Assembly (NCBI GenBank): GCA_022835595.1 | Contig: BQUP01000002.1 | Location: 1,226,534 to 1,290,533 of the forward strand | DNA: 64,000 bases | Reading direction: 5' to 3' | DNA from: Cystobasidium ongulense | Lineage: Eukaryota > Basidiomycota > Cystobasidiomycetes > Cystobasidiales > Cystobasidiaceae | Shown here: piece after piece, positions 1-12,900 of the stretch | Position numbering within the stretch: position 1 is the stretch's first letter | Layout of the letters: the number at the start of each line of letters is the position of its first letter | Position numbers and translations under genes: made by a program | The notes under the pieces: model-generated | What the model saw: only the letters and a program-made list of their open reading frames with translations | Told to the model about the DNA's origin: nothing | Database searches by the model: none

Positions 1-74
1 CGACTGCGAGCCTCCCTCGTTGCAGCCATCCTGAGTGTTGCCGTTCACTCTAGCCATACATTCAATCAATAGCA

Positions 75-1286
75 ATGGTCGCCATGGAACTCAAGGAGAA
101 GTCGGTCTGTCTGATCGTAAGCTGGAAGCCTCGTCTGAAAATCCGTTCTATGTCTGATTACTATGCTTGGGCCCCACGTGGTTTGCAGACGGGCGGAGCC
201 AGCGGTATTGGAAAGGAGACAGCCAAACTCTTCGCCCAAAACGGTCATCGGGTCGTCATAGCAGACCGCTCTGTTGAAATTTCGGAAGCTACAGTCAAAG
301 AAATAGAAGGACAAGGCGGCGAAGCTGCTTTTGTCCAGCTCGACATTGCGAATGAAGCATCGGTCCAGGCCTCGATTGACTTCACCTTGAGCAAGTACGG
401 CAGGATCGATACAGCTGTCAATTGTGCTGGAATTGGAGGTCCCTCTTTCCTCGGTCACGAAATTCCTGCTGCTGCATGGCGAAATGTCATTGACATCGAT
501 CTTCACGGGACATTCTACTTTACCAAGGCAATTGTGGCGTACTGGCTCACACAGGAACCAAGACTGATTCGGGATGATACTGCATATGGCCTAGGCAAGG
601 TAAGCATGCAATCTGGCTTCCCTTGCTGAGCGCTAATAGCTAAAGCTTTCCGTTGACTGTCACCAGGTCTACCAACGAGGTGCTTTGGTCAACATTGCCA
701 GCGTCAATGCTCATTTGGCTTCCTTTACTATGGGCGGGTATGGTATGTCTCTTTCCATAACTCACATAGCTAACTTGCTGGCTCTTGGCTTACCTAGTTG
801 GTCTAGTTGCTGCAAAGCACGGAGTACTCGGACTTAGCAAGAACTTCGCTTATGAGCAAGCCCGCAATCATATCAGAGTATGTTGAGCATCCAGAATCTA
901 AACACTCATAAGTGCTGAGCTCAAATCTCACGTAACACCCACAGATCAACACCGTTAGTCCAGGATGCGTCTACACGCCCATCATGCAAGCTCCAGGCTT
1001 CAACTTCAACAATGTCAAGGAGAAATACCTTCAGAACCAGGCTATGTAGGTGGAGCCGCCTAATTTGACTGAGGAATTAACTGACCTACGTATGTGCATC
1101 AGCAAACGATTCGCACATCCCGCCGAAATTGCGACTGCCAATTTCTTCCTTTGCTCGGACGAAGCCTCGTTCTGTACTGGTACCGGTAAGTAGCAGATGT
1201 ATTCAAAAGATGGACAATTCATCGCAGATGCTAACCGTCTTTGCGCCTCAGATCTTCTTCTCGATGCTGGCTGGTCTTCGCATTGA
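75..1286 (+). CDS. Short-chain dehydrogenase/reductase (classical SDR)
   Basis: NAD(P)-dependent oxidoreductase of the classical SDR family, probably cytosolic; the substrate cannot be read from sequence. I join seven exons: 75-116, 189-599, 667-742, 807-877, 945-1045, 1103-1185 and 1252-1286. They give 272 residues, normal for the family. Visible motifs are the Rossmann loop TGGASGIG near residue 15, NCAGIGG in place of the usual NNAG, the catalytic Ser in NIAS, and the catalytic YVAAK. The YVAAK motif forms only if the third intron ends at 806. The product resembles 3-oxoacyl-ACP-reductase-like SDRs. The first intron is 72 nt with no in-frame stop, so unspliced RNA would still read through. 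The gene lies 296 nt upstream of, and points toward, a Zn2Cys6 regulator gene, which suggests that the regulator may control it. Confidence 0.9.
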
Positions 1287-1582
1287 TTAAATGTCCGTTG
1301 TTAGCGCAAGTAGTCCATGGTCGTGTTGTGGGAGCTGTAGTTGACTACCGCATTGGCGATGGCTGTGATCTTGCCCGTGAAAGAAGACCGTACTTGAATA
1401 TGCGTCCGTGGCACCTTTGAATACTGTGTTTTGAAGCCTTCCTGTACTGAAGTTGCCACCACTGCTTGCTCCGTCTCGTTGAAGTCGAAGTGAGGAGCAC
1501 CGGCTTGCTTTAAGCCCCATCCGTGCGTCCAAGCATGCGTGGCCCAAAGGCATGACTCGAGCAGCTCGGACAAGGTCTAGAA

Positions 1583-4500
1583 ATGGCACGCGACATCCCG
1601 GTCAGCCAAGAAGGCAGCAGTGCACCCCCGGAAGACTCGCATGATGGTTCGGATGCTGGGTCGGGCCAGGCTGCCAGTGGTCTAGACGAGGGAAGCGGAG
1701 CCAGCAAGAAGAGGAAGAATGTCCCCAAGCCTATAGCGAAGGCCTGCAATGAGTGTGCAAGACGAAAAGCTCGTGTGAGTGTGATATTGCGACTCTATCG
1801 GCACTTCGACGGGTGCTGACTTGCTGTTTCAAGTGTCCTGGGGGTTTGCCGTGCGCCGCTTGTGTCAAGAACGGTACTTTTTGCGAATACACTGCAGCTC
1901 AGCGACGGTGAGAGAAGCCTGGATAGCTTCCAGACCCGAAATCAGACTGACTTGCTCGTCAATTCAGCGGGCCCAAGGTGAAGAAGCGCGTATCTTCACA
2001 AGCTCCTGTCGATCCACCGTCCTCCGCCACAGCTACTCAGGATCAAGCACTCAATCTGTTGGCAGATCTGTCGAGAGACATTCCTTTAAATCACCACAAC
2101 GTTGCACCGAATGGCAGTGCTCAAACCCTTACTCGGAACGGGCAGTCACGCGCCTCGGCCGACCGTACAAACGGTGCTCCTTCTCAGCTCACTCAGTTGC
2201 AGATGTACGGAAGTAGCGAATACATTCCTGAGACGGCCAACGTATCTCCACATCATAGTATTTTATCTCTTCCCCCAGCGCAACTGTCCAACGAGCCTGC
2301 TTTTCAGCTAAGTAAGTTTTAGCCAGCTCGAACTTCTCTTCGGCTGAAGTTAATGGCGATACCGACGGGAGGTGTTGAGCAAGGCTGATGTCTTAGCTCT
2401 TCCCGCTCACCTCATAATTAGATGAACATACACACGAAGCTTCTTCGTCAATCTCAAACGGCATTTTCCAAGCCTTCACTTTACCTATGCCTAAGCATAT
2501 TCCGGGTGTTCAACCCTCTATGCAAATTCAGCATGCAGCCTCCGAAAGCCGACATCCCGATGCAGGTGTATATACCACTTTGCCGCAACAGTCACAACAG
2601 CAACATCAGATATCGGGGTCTTCTTTACAAAACTATGCAGAATATAACCAGCAAGCACAAGATGTTTATACAACACTTTCCCAACCATTTACTTTTGGGA
2701 ACGCTCCCATGCCTGCGACGACTTCCTCTACGAGCAGTAAATATCCTTTTCAAAAGGATGGTCAGGAAGGCCTTGACCATGCAACGACCCAAAGTCAACT
2801 TCACAAGCAAAATTTACCACCCATTCCCCCTTCAGGTTCCCCAAGCGGAGGCTCGGAAAGCGCTTTCGCCCAGTCTTTCTATAAAGCAGAAGGACCTGGA
2901 CTCAATCACTTTCATACGGTGCTATCCCGAGAATTCAATGTACCAGAAGGGGCATCTCCGCCAGGCGCCGGAGGCACAGTTTCAAGCCATGCTCACGATC
3001 CGTCTTCAATTGTGTCGGATGTCGGCTTCTCGCCCGCTAACAGCGATGTGGCCCTGCCTGCTCACATGGAGAGGGACCTCATCGCTCTGGCAGACCTGAC
3101 TCCTACCCAACAAACTCTCTTTGGCCTTTACTGGTGCTTTGTCCATGTTCAGTGGCCTATAGGTAAGGCTCTCGTGCATGTGCTGCCCGCTGATATGTCG
3201 AGGCCAGAATTGCTTTGCTACCGGTGACGTGGACGGCTCCAATTTTCCATTGCTGATCCCCTTTCATCTCAGTATATCGACCAGCATTTGGCTTTGAACA
3301 AGCGAAAGAGCATCCTGCATTATTTAACGCTATGCTGTCTGTGACCTGTCGTCACGACGTGTCACGTCAACTACAGCACGTTCCCGGCACCTTGAAGAAT
3401 CTGCCACTTACATCGCGTCTTGGCGAGATATACACTAAAAGAGCAATCGCTGCACTCAACATGAACGAGATGGAAAGTTCCCTGCAAAAGGTCCAAGCCC
3501 TGTTTATGCTGGCATTGCGAGATGTCGCTCAAGGGACAACTAGCCGGGGTTGGATGTTTTCGGGTATGGCTACTCGCATGGCATTCGATTTACAGCTGCA
3601 TCAACCTAGCAAGGTTTTCAAATCAACCAGAGTGAATCCGATTCTGCAACAGGAGCAGAGGCGTACTATCTGGTGCTGCTTTGTACTGGACAAAAGCATG
3701 AGTCTCTTCCTTGGACGTCCGGCAATGATGAACTTCAACGATATCGAAACTCCACTTCCTTCTCATTGGGAAGCAGACGAGTTCTCATATTGGGCAGAAG
3801 ACGCCAAGGCGGTCATACCAGACAGGATGAATCAATTCATCGGTGTTCAAGCTAGACCTATTTCCACGATACTGGCATATATAAAACTCTGTCAAATCAT
3901 CGAGCGCATAATGAACACGGTATACAAAGCTAAAGCCGGACCTGCGCGTGCTCCAGCCGTCTCTGCAATCGAACTGAACAACGCACTCGATGAATGGCAA
4001 GATGAACACTCTGAGATCTTCAAGCGCGCTGAGAGTTTGGTCAACTCCACTACAAACCTATATCACCTTCTTCTCGTAAATCGAAAGCTGTTGTACAGAC
4101 CGGTCTCATGCTGACATTGTCTCGTATATTCCAGTGGTTTCATACTACTCGGCTGATCCTGAACAGACCTTTTATACCAAACAATCAAGTTATTTCGACA
4201 GCAAGGAGCGACAAGTCCGCGTACAACTTCTGTAGCGACGCAGCCGACAGTATTGTTGCTGTTGTGACGACACTTGAACAGACTCATGGTATTTTCAGAT
4301 GTTCCTACAACGTCCTCTTCACGTCGGTCCTCTCTCATCAGCTACCACCCGCACTTTGCGCTTACCTATATAATATTGCAGTATATTCCAAGCAGGCGTG
4401 ATGCACTGCTTGATCAGCTCAACTGCTAAAGATCAGCTTGTCATGGCGAAGGCCAATGTATCGTTCAAACAAGTGAGTGACATAGTACGTGGCACTCACT

Positions 4501-5001
4501 GAGTCGTAGCTGAGTATTCTGTCTGTCGTACTAGTGTGATCAATGGCTTGAGAGCATGACGGAGACATATAAGTGTGGGGCTCAGTATAGACACGTATTG
4601 GGGGTAAGTACGTCCTGTCTGATGATCGGCCCGATATCCCTAATCGACTGTTCATAGGCCATGGAACGGTTGAGTCGACGAGAACTACGCGATTCCGTCG
4701 AGCTCACAGAGATCCTGGCGAGTCGGCGTGGTTCTCGACAACCTACGCCATTATTTCCTGGTGAGACAGGGGTTCCGACTATCGCAAAACAAAGCCGCTT
4801 CTAACTGTTTCACTCCTATTGCTAGATGGCCCAAACGACAACACGCTTATGCCAGGGGATAGCAACGACAACCCTCTCAGTAGCCTACACTACTCTTTCT
4901 GGGATATGCCGTTACATTTCCCTCTCCAAAATAACGAAATGGATAGCTGGATGAGCTGGGAGCAGGACTACGGTTCTTTACTCCTTGATGGAATCACATA
5001 G
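1583..5001 (+). CDS. Zn2Cys6 transcription factor with fungal-specific regulatory domain
   Basis: Nuclear DNA-binding regulator. Ten exons (1583-1774, 1834-1907, 1968-2311, 2422-3162, 3273-4075, 4135-4322, 4382-4472, 4535-4603, 4658-4760, 4826-5001) keep frame throughout and give 926 residues. The binuclear zinc cluster (about residues 54-80) has perfect CX2CX6CX5CX2CX6C spacing, and the first intron falls inside it. A basic KRGPK-like stretch (RRGPKVKKR) follows. Residues about 100-400 are Gln/Ser/Pro-rich. The middle holds the Fungal_trans domain (motifs RGWMFSGMATRMAFDLQLH and LFLGRPAMM). The donor I use at 4323 (GTCGGT) is weak but restores the helix IFQAGVMHC. Size and layout resemble XlnR-type sugar regulators, but I would not name it. 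Neighbouring genes (SDR, hydrolases, transporter) are likely targets. Confidence 0.9.
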
Positions 5002-5296
5002 CTATGAGAATGGAGCCATTCTCCAATGCTTCCAGGACTTGGACTGGCTATGTATATAAGTCAAGAGGGCTCGTCAAGCAGTGTCACTTCGGCAACGGTC
5101 AATATGTCTCAATCATGTAGCTTTATCATTTTGTTCTGTTACAAGGGTCCGCATGGTGCACGTGAATGTTACTATGGCATCGCTAGAAGGCGAGCTAGCA
5201 GACAAACAATATTCTGCCATGTCTGGCTTACATCTAATGCTGGCGCTTCTACTGGACTCGGAACTGACGGATAGCTCTATGACCAACAGACTAAGT

Positions 5297-6398
5297 CTAA
5301 AGGTGCTTCTTCAAGAAGTCGATAGCAGCTTGAGTTGCCTTCTCCTTCTGCTCCCTCTCTTGCTTGTTGTTGAGGTCACCTCTGACAGTCCATCCATGGA
5401 CAGCACCTGGATAGACATGGAGCTCTGCGTCCTTCTTTCCAGAGAAGATTTCGTTCTTGACTTGGTTGACTTGGTCCATGGGGAACATCTGGACAATCAC
5501 GCAGGAACTCAGCGGGGGGAAACACAACCGAGCATCGAGGACAGAGCAACCCACAGAGTCTTCATCACCGCACTGAACAAGAATAGGTTTCGCTACCTTC
5601 TCGAATGCAGGTATTTCGGTGTAGGAAGGATGGTTGGCCACTGCAGCTCTGGAGTCGCCCCGAACGTCAGGGATTTTCAGGCAAGACACACGTTTACGAA
5701 GAACAGCTCACTTGACATTGGGATTGCTGCCAGCTAGGATAGCTGCGTGTCTACCGCCCCAGCAGAATCCAACGACACCTTTACAGCCGATCATCCCATC
5801 AGCTCGAGCATCAAGACAGAGCATGGTCCACTCCTGCTCGCTCACCAATGCTGGCACCTCCAGCAGCCAATTCTGCAAGAATCTTCTCCATGAGAGGCTG
5901 GGTCTTGTCGTCGCTGTGTCGGTCAAGCCACGGTCCTACATCGCCGAAAGCTGCCTGCATCTTCTGGCCCTTCTCCTCTTCGCTGAGGGGTGGATCAGAC
6001 TTCAAAGGCGTCAATGCTTTCATGTGCCCGACTGGAACATAGTCGCCTGGTGCATGGGTTCAAGAGTCAGCCGTGTGCATGGCTAAGGTATCACGGAAAA
6101 CCCTCTCACCATTGAAGAAGTCGGGAACGACCACCTTGAAGCCGCCAGTCTTTGCGTATTCATCTGCAAGCAGGCGCACGTTCTGTGAAATCGCAACCTC
6201 AGCAAACAGCAGCAGAGGAAGACGGATCAAACTTACTGGCAACGCGTAGCCAAAGATATCAGGAATAAAGACAAGGACCTTCTGGTCGTTGCTGCCGGTG
6301 AGGTACGAAGGAAGTCCAGCAACTTCTCCATCCTTTCCTTCGGGATTACCCGAGTGAAGGTGGCCAGAAACGCAGCACGAAGAAAGCTTGGTGGACAT
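5297..6398 (-). CDS. Dienelactone hydrolase family protein
   Basis: Alpha/beta hydrolase of the carboxymethylenebutenolidase type, which opens lactone rings in aromatic degradation; many fungal members have unknown substrates. Six exons (6398-6237, 6182-6110, 6046-5846, 5802-5712, 5648-5555, 5488-5297) give 270 residues, a usual length. The nucleophile is Cys in GFCWGGR. The acid lies near GDEDS and the catalytic His is in AVHGW close to the C-terminus. The N-terminus (SSCCVSGHLHSG) matches fungal members of this family. One intron (5803-5845) is only 43 nt. The gene converges with the Zn2Cys6 regulator, with 295 nt between the stop codons. It could take part in a catabolic cluster with the SDR and the transporter. 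Confidence 0.93.
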
Positions 6399-6787
6399 AA
6401 TGATGAGGCCAATTAAATTTGGGGATACTGTTGCGTTGTGATGAGAAGCAAAGCCTCGGTAGGGGCTCGTTCGCTCACTTCTACTTCTCTGTCGCTCTTC
6501 TGACGCCGGAGAGATGATCGCCCACCGCTGGCTCTCCGCTCGAGGCCGTTTGTCCGTTATTGTCCTTGAGCGCGATTTTTCTCAGTAACGCCCAGACCGA
6601 CGAAGAAAGCACAGGTGAAATAATTGCACACAACAGAAACGTCCCCCAGAGATCGCGATAATCCTAGAGAAAGCATACAATGTCCCATCATGTTCCAAAC
6701 CCTTTCCGGTGGCGTATAAGCGTATAAGTCTGAGAAACTCCTTTGGAAACTACTGAATCGTATATCTTGCGAAGTCGTTCAGGCCTT
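6399..6787. other. Intergenic region upstream of the dienelactone hydrolase gene
   Basis: This stretch contains the 5' flank of the hydrolase gene on the minus strand and the 3' flank of the MFS gene. I see no supported coding sequence. A short GCGTATAAGCGTATAAG direct repeat lies at about 6712-6728. Confidence 0.6.
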
Positions 6788-9272
6788 CTACTCAGATCTG
6801 AGATCATCGGATCCTGTCTGGACTGGCACACCCAAAGCCTCTGTCCTTTCTACAGCTCGGTCGATGTTCCAGTTCATAGTCTCCTTGACAGATTTCGAGA
6901 AGCAAAGAGCTGTACAAGCAAATCATTATCAGATAGGCATATTCCTGATGCAGGCAGGCAGCAACTAACCGATTGCAGCCGCGACGGTGAAAGGGATAAT
7001 GGTATAGTAGACATACGCAAATGCGTCCGCGTATGCCTGCAAGGATCCAGCTAAGGCAGCCCCAATCTGTTCGGCCGATACACCTGGCACAGATGGCATC
7101 ACCCCAGGTGTAGCGGTGAGTACCGCTTGCACTGTGGGCATGATGAGATCCGCAGGAACACCCGCATTGGCTGCGAACTCTGCTGTGCGTGCTGGCAGGT
7201 AGGCGGTGATCTTGGGTGTGAAGACAGCGGTTGCTGCAACGGAGAAAGGTAAGCCTGAGATTACTGTCTGAGCATCATCGAATTTTCCGACGTACCGATA
7301 GCAGCACCGACTGATTAAGCCATAAGGTCAGCACTTGGTATAGATTAAAGAAGCAGATATTCAGCTTACTGGCTCCACCCAAAGAACGTAGAGCGATGAT
7401 ATGAGCTGTAACCAAGCCGACCAAGCCTGGGTCTACAGCAAGCTGGCCGAGGGTAATTAGGAGACCTTGAGGTGCACCGAAAGCCAGACCAATAAGGGCA
7501 CATAGTACATAGGGTACAGCACGTGGAGTACCCGGTTGCAGTTGCGATAAACCGGCACAGCATGCACCGAATGCCAAGAACGAGCAGACGAGTGGGATGC
7601 GGACTTCACGGAACTTCTTCGAATAGAAACCGAAGCCAATCGACGCGAAAGAGGAGGTGATGAGGATAAGAGCGAAGTGTAAGCCTTTGAAGACTGGGCG
7701 ATTGTCGAACAGTGTTCCGATTTGTTGGCCCTGTGAACACAGACAGGTCAGCAAGGCAATCAGATGCTGTCAAGGACACGGTCGTTTTCAGACAACTGAT
7801 GATAATTGAACGTACCAAGAAAATATTGAGCGTGATGTAAACAACACCCTCAATAAAAATACTGCAAACTGCGATAGGTGCATTCCGGTTCGCGAAGAGC
7901 CCATGGTGGAAAATGCCGTTCTTGCGGATGAAAGTCTCGTATCCGATAAGAGATACGATACCGACACCTGCTATGGTAAGGGTGCTGATACATTGAGGCG
8001 AACTCCACTTGTACTGATTGCCTCCCCTGTAGACTTCGTAATTAGCCTTGGGGTTTCATACTCAAGCCTCATGAGAACTTACCAGATGATCGCCATCATC
8101 AACGGTAGAACGGAAACGATGAACAAGCCTGCACCGATCCAGTCGAAGCGGTACATTTGCTGAGCAAATGTCAGGTCGCCAGGCTGCGGTACTCTCGGTA
8201 GTGGCTTGTAAAGCAAGAAGATAAGGAGTGCTCCTATGGCCATGAGGCTGCACACGACCATGCGCATCAATTAACCCATCCCAACTGAGCTGGACGCATT
8301 GCACTTACCCTCCCGACATGTAGATGTTAAATCTCCAGGCACTAGGACCGTTGTTTGCAATGAAGGCACCACCAGCGAGATCGGCCAATATGCCTCCGAG
8401 ACTGACTGCGGCATACAAGCAGCCTGCAGTCAAGCCTCTCATTCTTCGAGGGAACACATCGGCTGCACATGAACGTCGTCAGCCATATTGGATATACACG
8501 ACAGCAGAGGGCACCTTAGCCGGAAAGTAACTCACAGACGATGGCTGCAATTGGCGAGTACGCAATCAATCCGCATCCATACAAACAGATACCAGCAATG
8601 GCTTGGGGATACATGGTCTTGGCGGAAGCAGCGACCAAGCAGCCGATAGTTGCAACGCTGAGCAGGAAGATGGCCGACCACTTTCGCGCCGCGCTGCAGA
8701 ATAGCTGATATCAGTCATTTGTTGCTTTTCTAATAAGAGGATGTGAAACCTACGCTGAGAAATCAGAGATGACACCGAAGATCGGAGTTATAGCCACTCT
8801 GCAGGAAAGAGGTCAGGACATGCTTAAGACAAGTGGGAGAAGAGTGAGCCTACTGTGATACGAGGAAACCTTCTCCGAACCAGAGCGCGACATTGCCGCC
8901 TCCGATGTCAGCAACCGTGTACTGCAGCCAAAATCCTGCAATTTGGCATTAGTCAACACCTTACTGTCTCAAAAGAGGCACATAAAGATCTCACCTGTAG
9001 CAGATACACCCTGTTTATTAAGTGAGTTTTTCAGTTCTCAGGACATCAAGCATTCGAACTCAGTCAAAGCTACGAACCCAGTTGATACCCATCCAGCAGA
9101 AGCATCCGGCGAACAAAACAAGCCAAGTTCGCCAATGAAGTGTAGGTTCGACATCGGTGATAACAGAATTCGAGACGAGTCGATGGGGAGCGGATCCATC
9201 GACATGTTCCAATTCATTCGAGTGCTCCTTGGCCGGAGTGTCAAGAGGAAGTTGATGCATGCTCATGATCAA
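6788..9272 (-). CDS. MFS transporter, TRI12-like (DHA14-type) drug/toxin efflux family
   Basis: Polytopic plasma-membrane proton antiporter of the major facilitator superfamily; the closest recognisable type is the fungal trichothecene-efflux-pump (TRI12) group. The start is at 9272. About eight or nine short introns interrupt it, and the spliced protein is near 590 residues. The cytosolic N-terminus runs to WRTWLVLFAG, the first membrane segment. Further hallmarks are DVFPRRMRGL (loop after the early helices), the central FDWIGAGLFI, and AFGAPQGLLITLGQL. The C-terminal tail KETMNWNIDRAVERTEALG is typical of fungal MFS pumps. Stop at 6788-6790. It is co-oriented with the CocE-type hydrolase gene on its right and the dienelactone hydrolase gene on its left. 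Exact exon borders in the middle are less certain than the ends. Confidence 0.9.
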
Positions 9273-9930
9273 AAGCCTTGCTGAGGTATGGAGTGCAGTA
9301 AGTTCACGAACAGGAAGACAAAGAGGGGATGTGCGACACGTCTAAAAGCACTGTTCTGCTCCCTTGCGATTCTGGGACTCCATGAATCTCACAAACCCCC
9401 GCTGACTGGAGACCGGAGGAATTAGAGACGAGCCTTTCCATTCTTGTGGGATCCAGGACATTAGCGGGGGTTCCAGAACCTCCGACCGAGAGACAAATAA
9501 CCTCTGTGGGCCCGTCGGGGCAATCGTAACAATACCCCTGAAGTACTCGGGGCCTTACTTATTTGCCCGTCGTTTTTCTCCACTGTCGATCGGATGTTAA
9601 ATCCCGTCAGCCCTCGTGCTCGAGATCGATGAATAGAGGTAGTAGCCTCGATAAAGAGAGCCACTGGACACCGACCTCTGGTCAAAGGCCCAGTACGCGT
9701 GGGAGGGGGTGAGCCCACATAATGGTGCCTTTCCTGAAGGTATTCAAGTGAAAAATTTGCCTGGGTAGTAATAGCAGGAATTGCCCAAAATATGTCGCAT
9801 TTCATTGCAAAGCAACTTGGATACAAGAATGTCATACGGGGCCCCATGCAAGGTTCCCAGATGTTTACAATATACACAAAATTCCTTTAATCAGACTTCA
9901 TTCGTGCCCTCGCAATCTTGAAACAATGTC
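9273..9930. other. Promoter region of the MFS transporter gene
   Basis: No supported gene. An open frame on the minus strand (9461-9877) has no recognisable protein character. The region is rich in G/C blocks. It includes a perfect 10-bp inverted repeat, AACCCCCGCT (9394-9403) and AGCGGGGGTT (9463-9472), plus nearby CGGAGG and CCTCCG. Confidence 0.6.
9394..9472. promoter_or_regulatory. Inverted pair of GCGGGG boxes in the MFS promoter
   Basis: The arms AACCCCCGCT (9394-9403) and AGCGGGGGTT (9463-9472) are exact reverse complements, separated by 59 nt and lying 122-200 nt upstream of the MFS start codon. GCGGGG fits the published CreA/Mig1 consensus SYGGRG, so carbon repression is possible. 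Function is inferred only from the motif. Confidence 0.35.
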
Positions 9931-12900
9931 CTAATTGATGATAGGAAGAACAAGATGTGAATCGTACTTTGCGCCAGTGTGGACCTGGGTAAAATTGATT
10001 AGGGGACCGTGAAGACCTTACGATATAGCTTCCACACTCACGATGTGCTTTCCTTTGTTGAAGTCGATGGGGCGGTCTGGTGTCATGACCTGGAACTGCG
10101 AAAGCGCGAGCAAGAATTTTGATTAGTAACTATTCGACTTGCGGCTTTCTCCTAAGCGCTTGCTGCATTCAAGATTGACTTACTTCAGGTAGTACCAGTG
10201 AATGACCGGCGACGCGCAATACTATACTTTCGCCAGCATCAAGAACCATTCCCGTGGGCCAAATACCGATGGTGAGGGGTACAATATCACCGGGTGTTAC
10301 AGGATCGGAGCGGTCCTGTAGGCGTGTCACTTATGAGCAAATTGTCACTTCTTTAAGGAAGCCTGAGGCACTCACATGATCGTAGAATGGCTCAGTGGGA
10401 GTTGACTTGGCTTCATTCAGGGTGTTTCGGTGCGAAGCTCGTAACATGCCGGTGCTATCAATGTTCTATCAGCAGTGCTGTTTCATCGTGTATAAGGATA
10501 GCATGGTATCACTCACAAGCCTTGTAGTGTGTAAATGTTGACGTCTTCACATTCCCATATACCCTTGTCTTGGTCAGGGGCACGCTCACCGCCGTCTTCC
10601 GGTCGCCAATTGTGGTGCACGAGTACTGAATGTCGGGAGTCTTGGAAGTCAGCAATTGCTACCCGTACAATGCCTTCAATGTGAGAAGCAGACAAACTCA
10701 CAATTACCATCCTTGTCGAGTTTGCGGATCTGAACTCTGATATCCAAATCGTTATGCTCCTTGCAAGATACCCAAAGTTTGAGGACAGGATATCCAGCGA
10801 TTTCAGTATCTAGGTGTACAAAACCAATTCCGGTCAGTATCTTTGTTCTGAAATGCAGTTGCCATCACAAAAAATCTCACATTTATCAACCTTGTGAACA
10901 AAGTCCTACGCGTTCGGTAGAGAACATAAGCTATGTATGGCCGAAAGCTCCAGTAACCAGACTTACGAGGCAATCTGTCATATGGTGAGCTTCGTAAGAA
11001 GCGGAGGATATCTTCTCGACTGGATTAGGTGACATTGTGATATTGTCCGAGTTGAGGTAGAGAGTTTCATAGCGAGTTCTTGCGATGGGATACTGTTAAA
11101 AGAGTGGGTACAATAACCAGTGTGAGTTTGAAAATGCTACTTTGACAATATGCCGAATAGTCAGGTCAACGCACCTCCTGCTCTGGTCGTTCGACTACAT
11201 CCTTTCCTCCGAATGAGATAAGAGTAAGTCGTACGGGAGGAGTGTCCTTTTCCCACCCATTATCGATATCTTTACAGTATCGATCATAGAACTTCTGCAG
11301 ATCATCGACATTGTTCCTAATCAATCCGCTCGTTAGTAACGTGCTGGCAAGGATACAAGGTACAATGGTAGTGCGTACGGCTTGTATAAATCTGCCCATT
11401 CTTGAGCATTGTGGATTCGCATCCTAGATAGATTCGAATAGTGCTTGATCAGCTTCCAGACTTTCCGGGGTTTAGGCAGCAAGGATCTGAGCTTACCATT
11501 TGTTCTTCGACTTTGCTTCTCTGAAAGTACGGACAGAACCGTGAGTATGGATGAAAGACCTGAAAGATGGGATCACAAGGTAATTAGTATTTCATTTTCA
11601 CATGCAACAACAAAGAAGCAAAGAAAGTACGTACGAGTAAGAAGCAGTCTGATAGATTGGAATATCGATATTGTCAACAGGAATACGTTTAGTAGCCCAA
11701 TATTCATCAAAGAAAGGATGTTCCATTGCCATTTTAGCTGTATCTTCCATGCTTGCTCGACCGACTGCAGTGGGCAAGCACATTGGCGGAACATTAGTAG
11801 TGTGCGATTGATGAACAGCAATACAGCAATGCATTCCCTCTCACCTAGCTTTCCCTGCATCCAGTTACCGAATGCGACCTGAGGAATACCACCTCTAACC
11901 ATTACATCGCGATAGTGATCCTTGCAAGGCCGAAATTACAGAGTCAGCTTGTTCAAATGAACAGGAAATGGAATGAACGCTGAATGTACTTACAGCATGC
12001 CCCTCCCAAGGAGCGATACATTTGAGAGCAGGATGGCAATCTCTAGCAGCGTGATTGATCTGTGATACGCCTAACCAAGAATTGCCTTGCATGGTTACAC
12101 TGCCATTGCACCAAGGTTGCTGGATGATCCATTCGATAGTATCATAGATATCCTCGGATTCCTGTACGAAGTACGATTATTGATAACATTGTCAGCTGGG
12201 CCGGGCAGCTTGCAAGAATGATAAAAGCAAAAGAGAATACAAGAGCCTACCTTTGGACCCCATCGCATCATGTGACCTTCACTGTCGAAGGAACCACGAG
12301 AATCGATATTGATTATCGCATAACCTCGGTTCGTCCATTCTGCTGGGTCGGGACCTTCGAATTTGTGGTATCCAGAAAGTGTATGGGGATTGATTCCGCA
12401 ATTGTACGGTCCTGCCTTGTCGCTGTGTTGATAAGATAGGCGTCAGCTCGAGGTGATAGAAGTGAATTGGGAGAAGGAGAACAAAGGCATGCTCACTATG
12501 TGATATCGCCAGTACCACTTTTGCCATAAGGTGAATATGGTAGAATAGCAGGCACTTTTTCCTCCGTGACAGGTCTAAAAACGTCTGTGTATAGCTTAAC
12601 TCCATCTCTCATAGTGACTGTAACATCTCTCTCATAATGCATATCACAAGGTAGAGCTCTCCATCCTTTACTTTTAAGATGACCTTTGGGTAGAACAGTA
12701 GAAGAAGGTTTGAAACCATCATAGTGAGTGAGTTCAGGATGAGCATCTGGAGGTAATAAATCACAGAAGTGAACTTTGAAAGGGAATTTGTACTTTTCGA
12801 AACCGTAGTTCTCTAATTGAGCATTCTTATTATCACCGTTTGTGGTTGTTGTGCCATTTGTTTGGTGATGGCCGTTTGTTGAAGCGCCATTCGTCTGGGG

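Noticed and set aside
9461-9877. 138-codon open frame on the minus strand in the MFS promoter
   Set aside because: Composition is mixed with no domain, signal or conserved motif; the region fits a promoter better.
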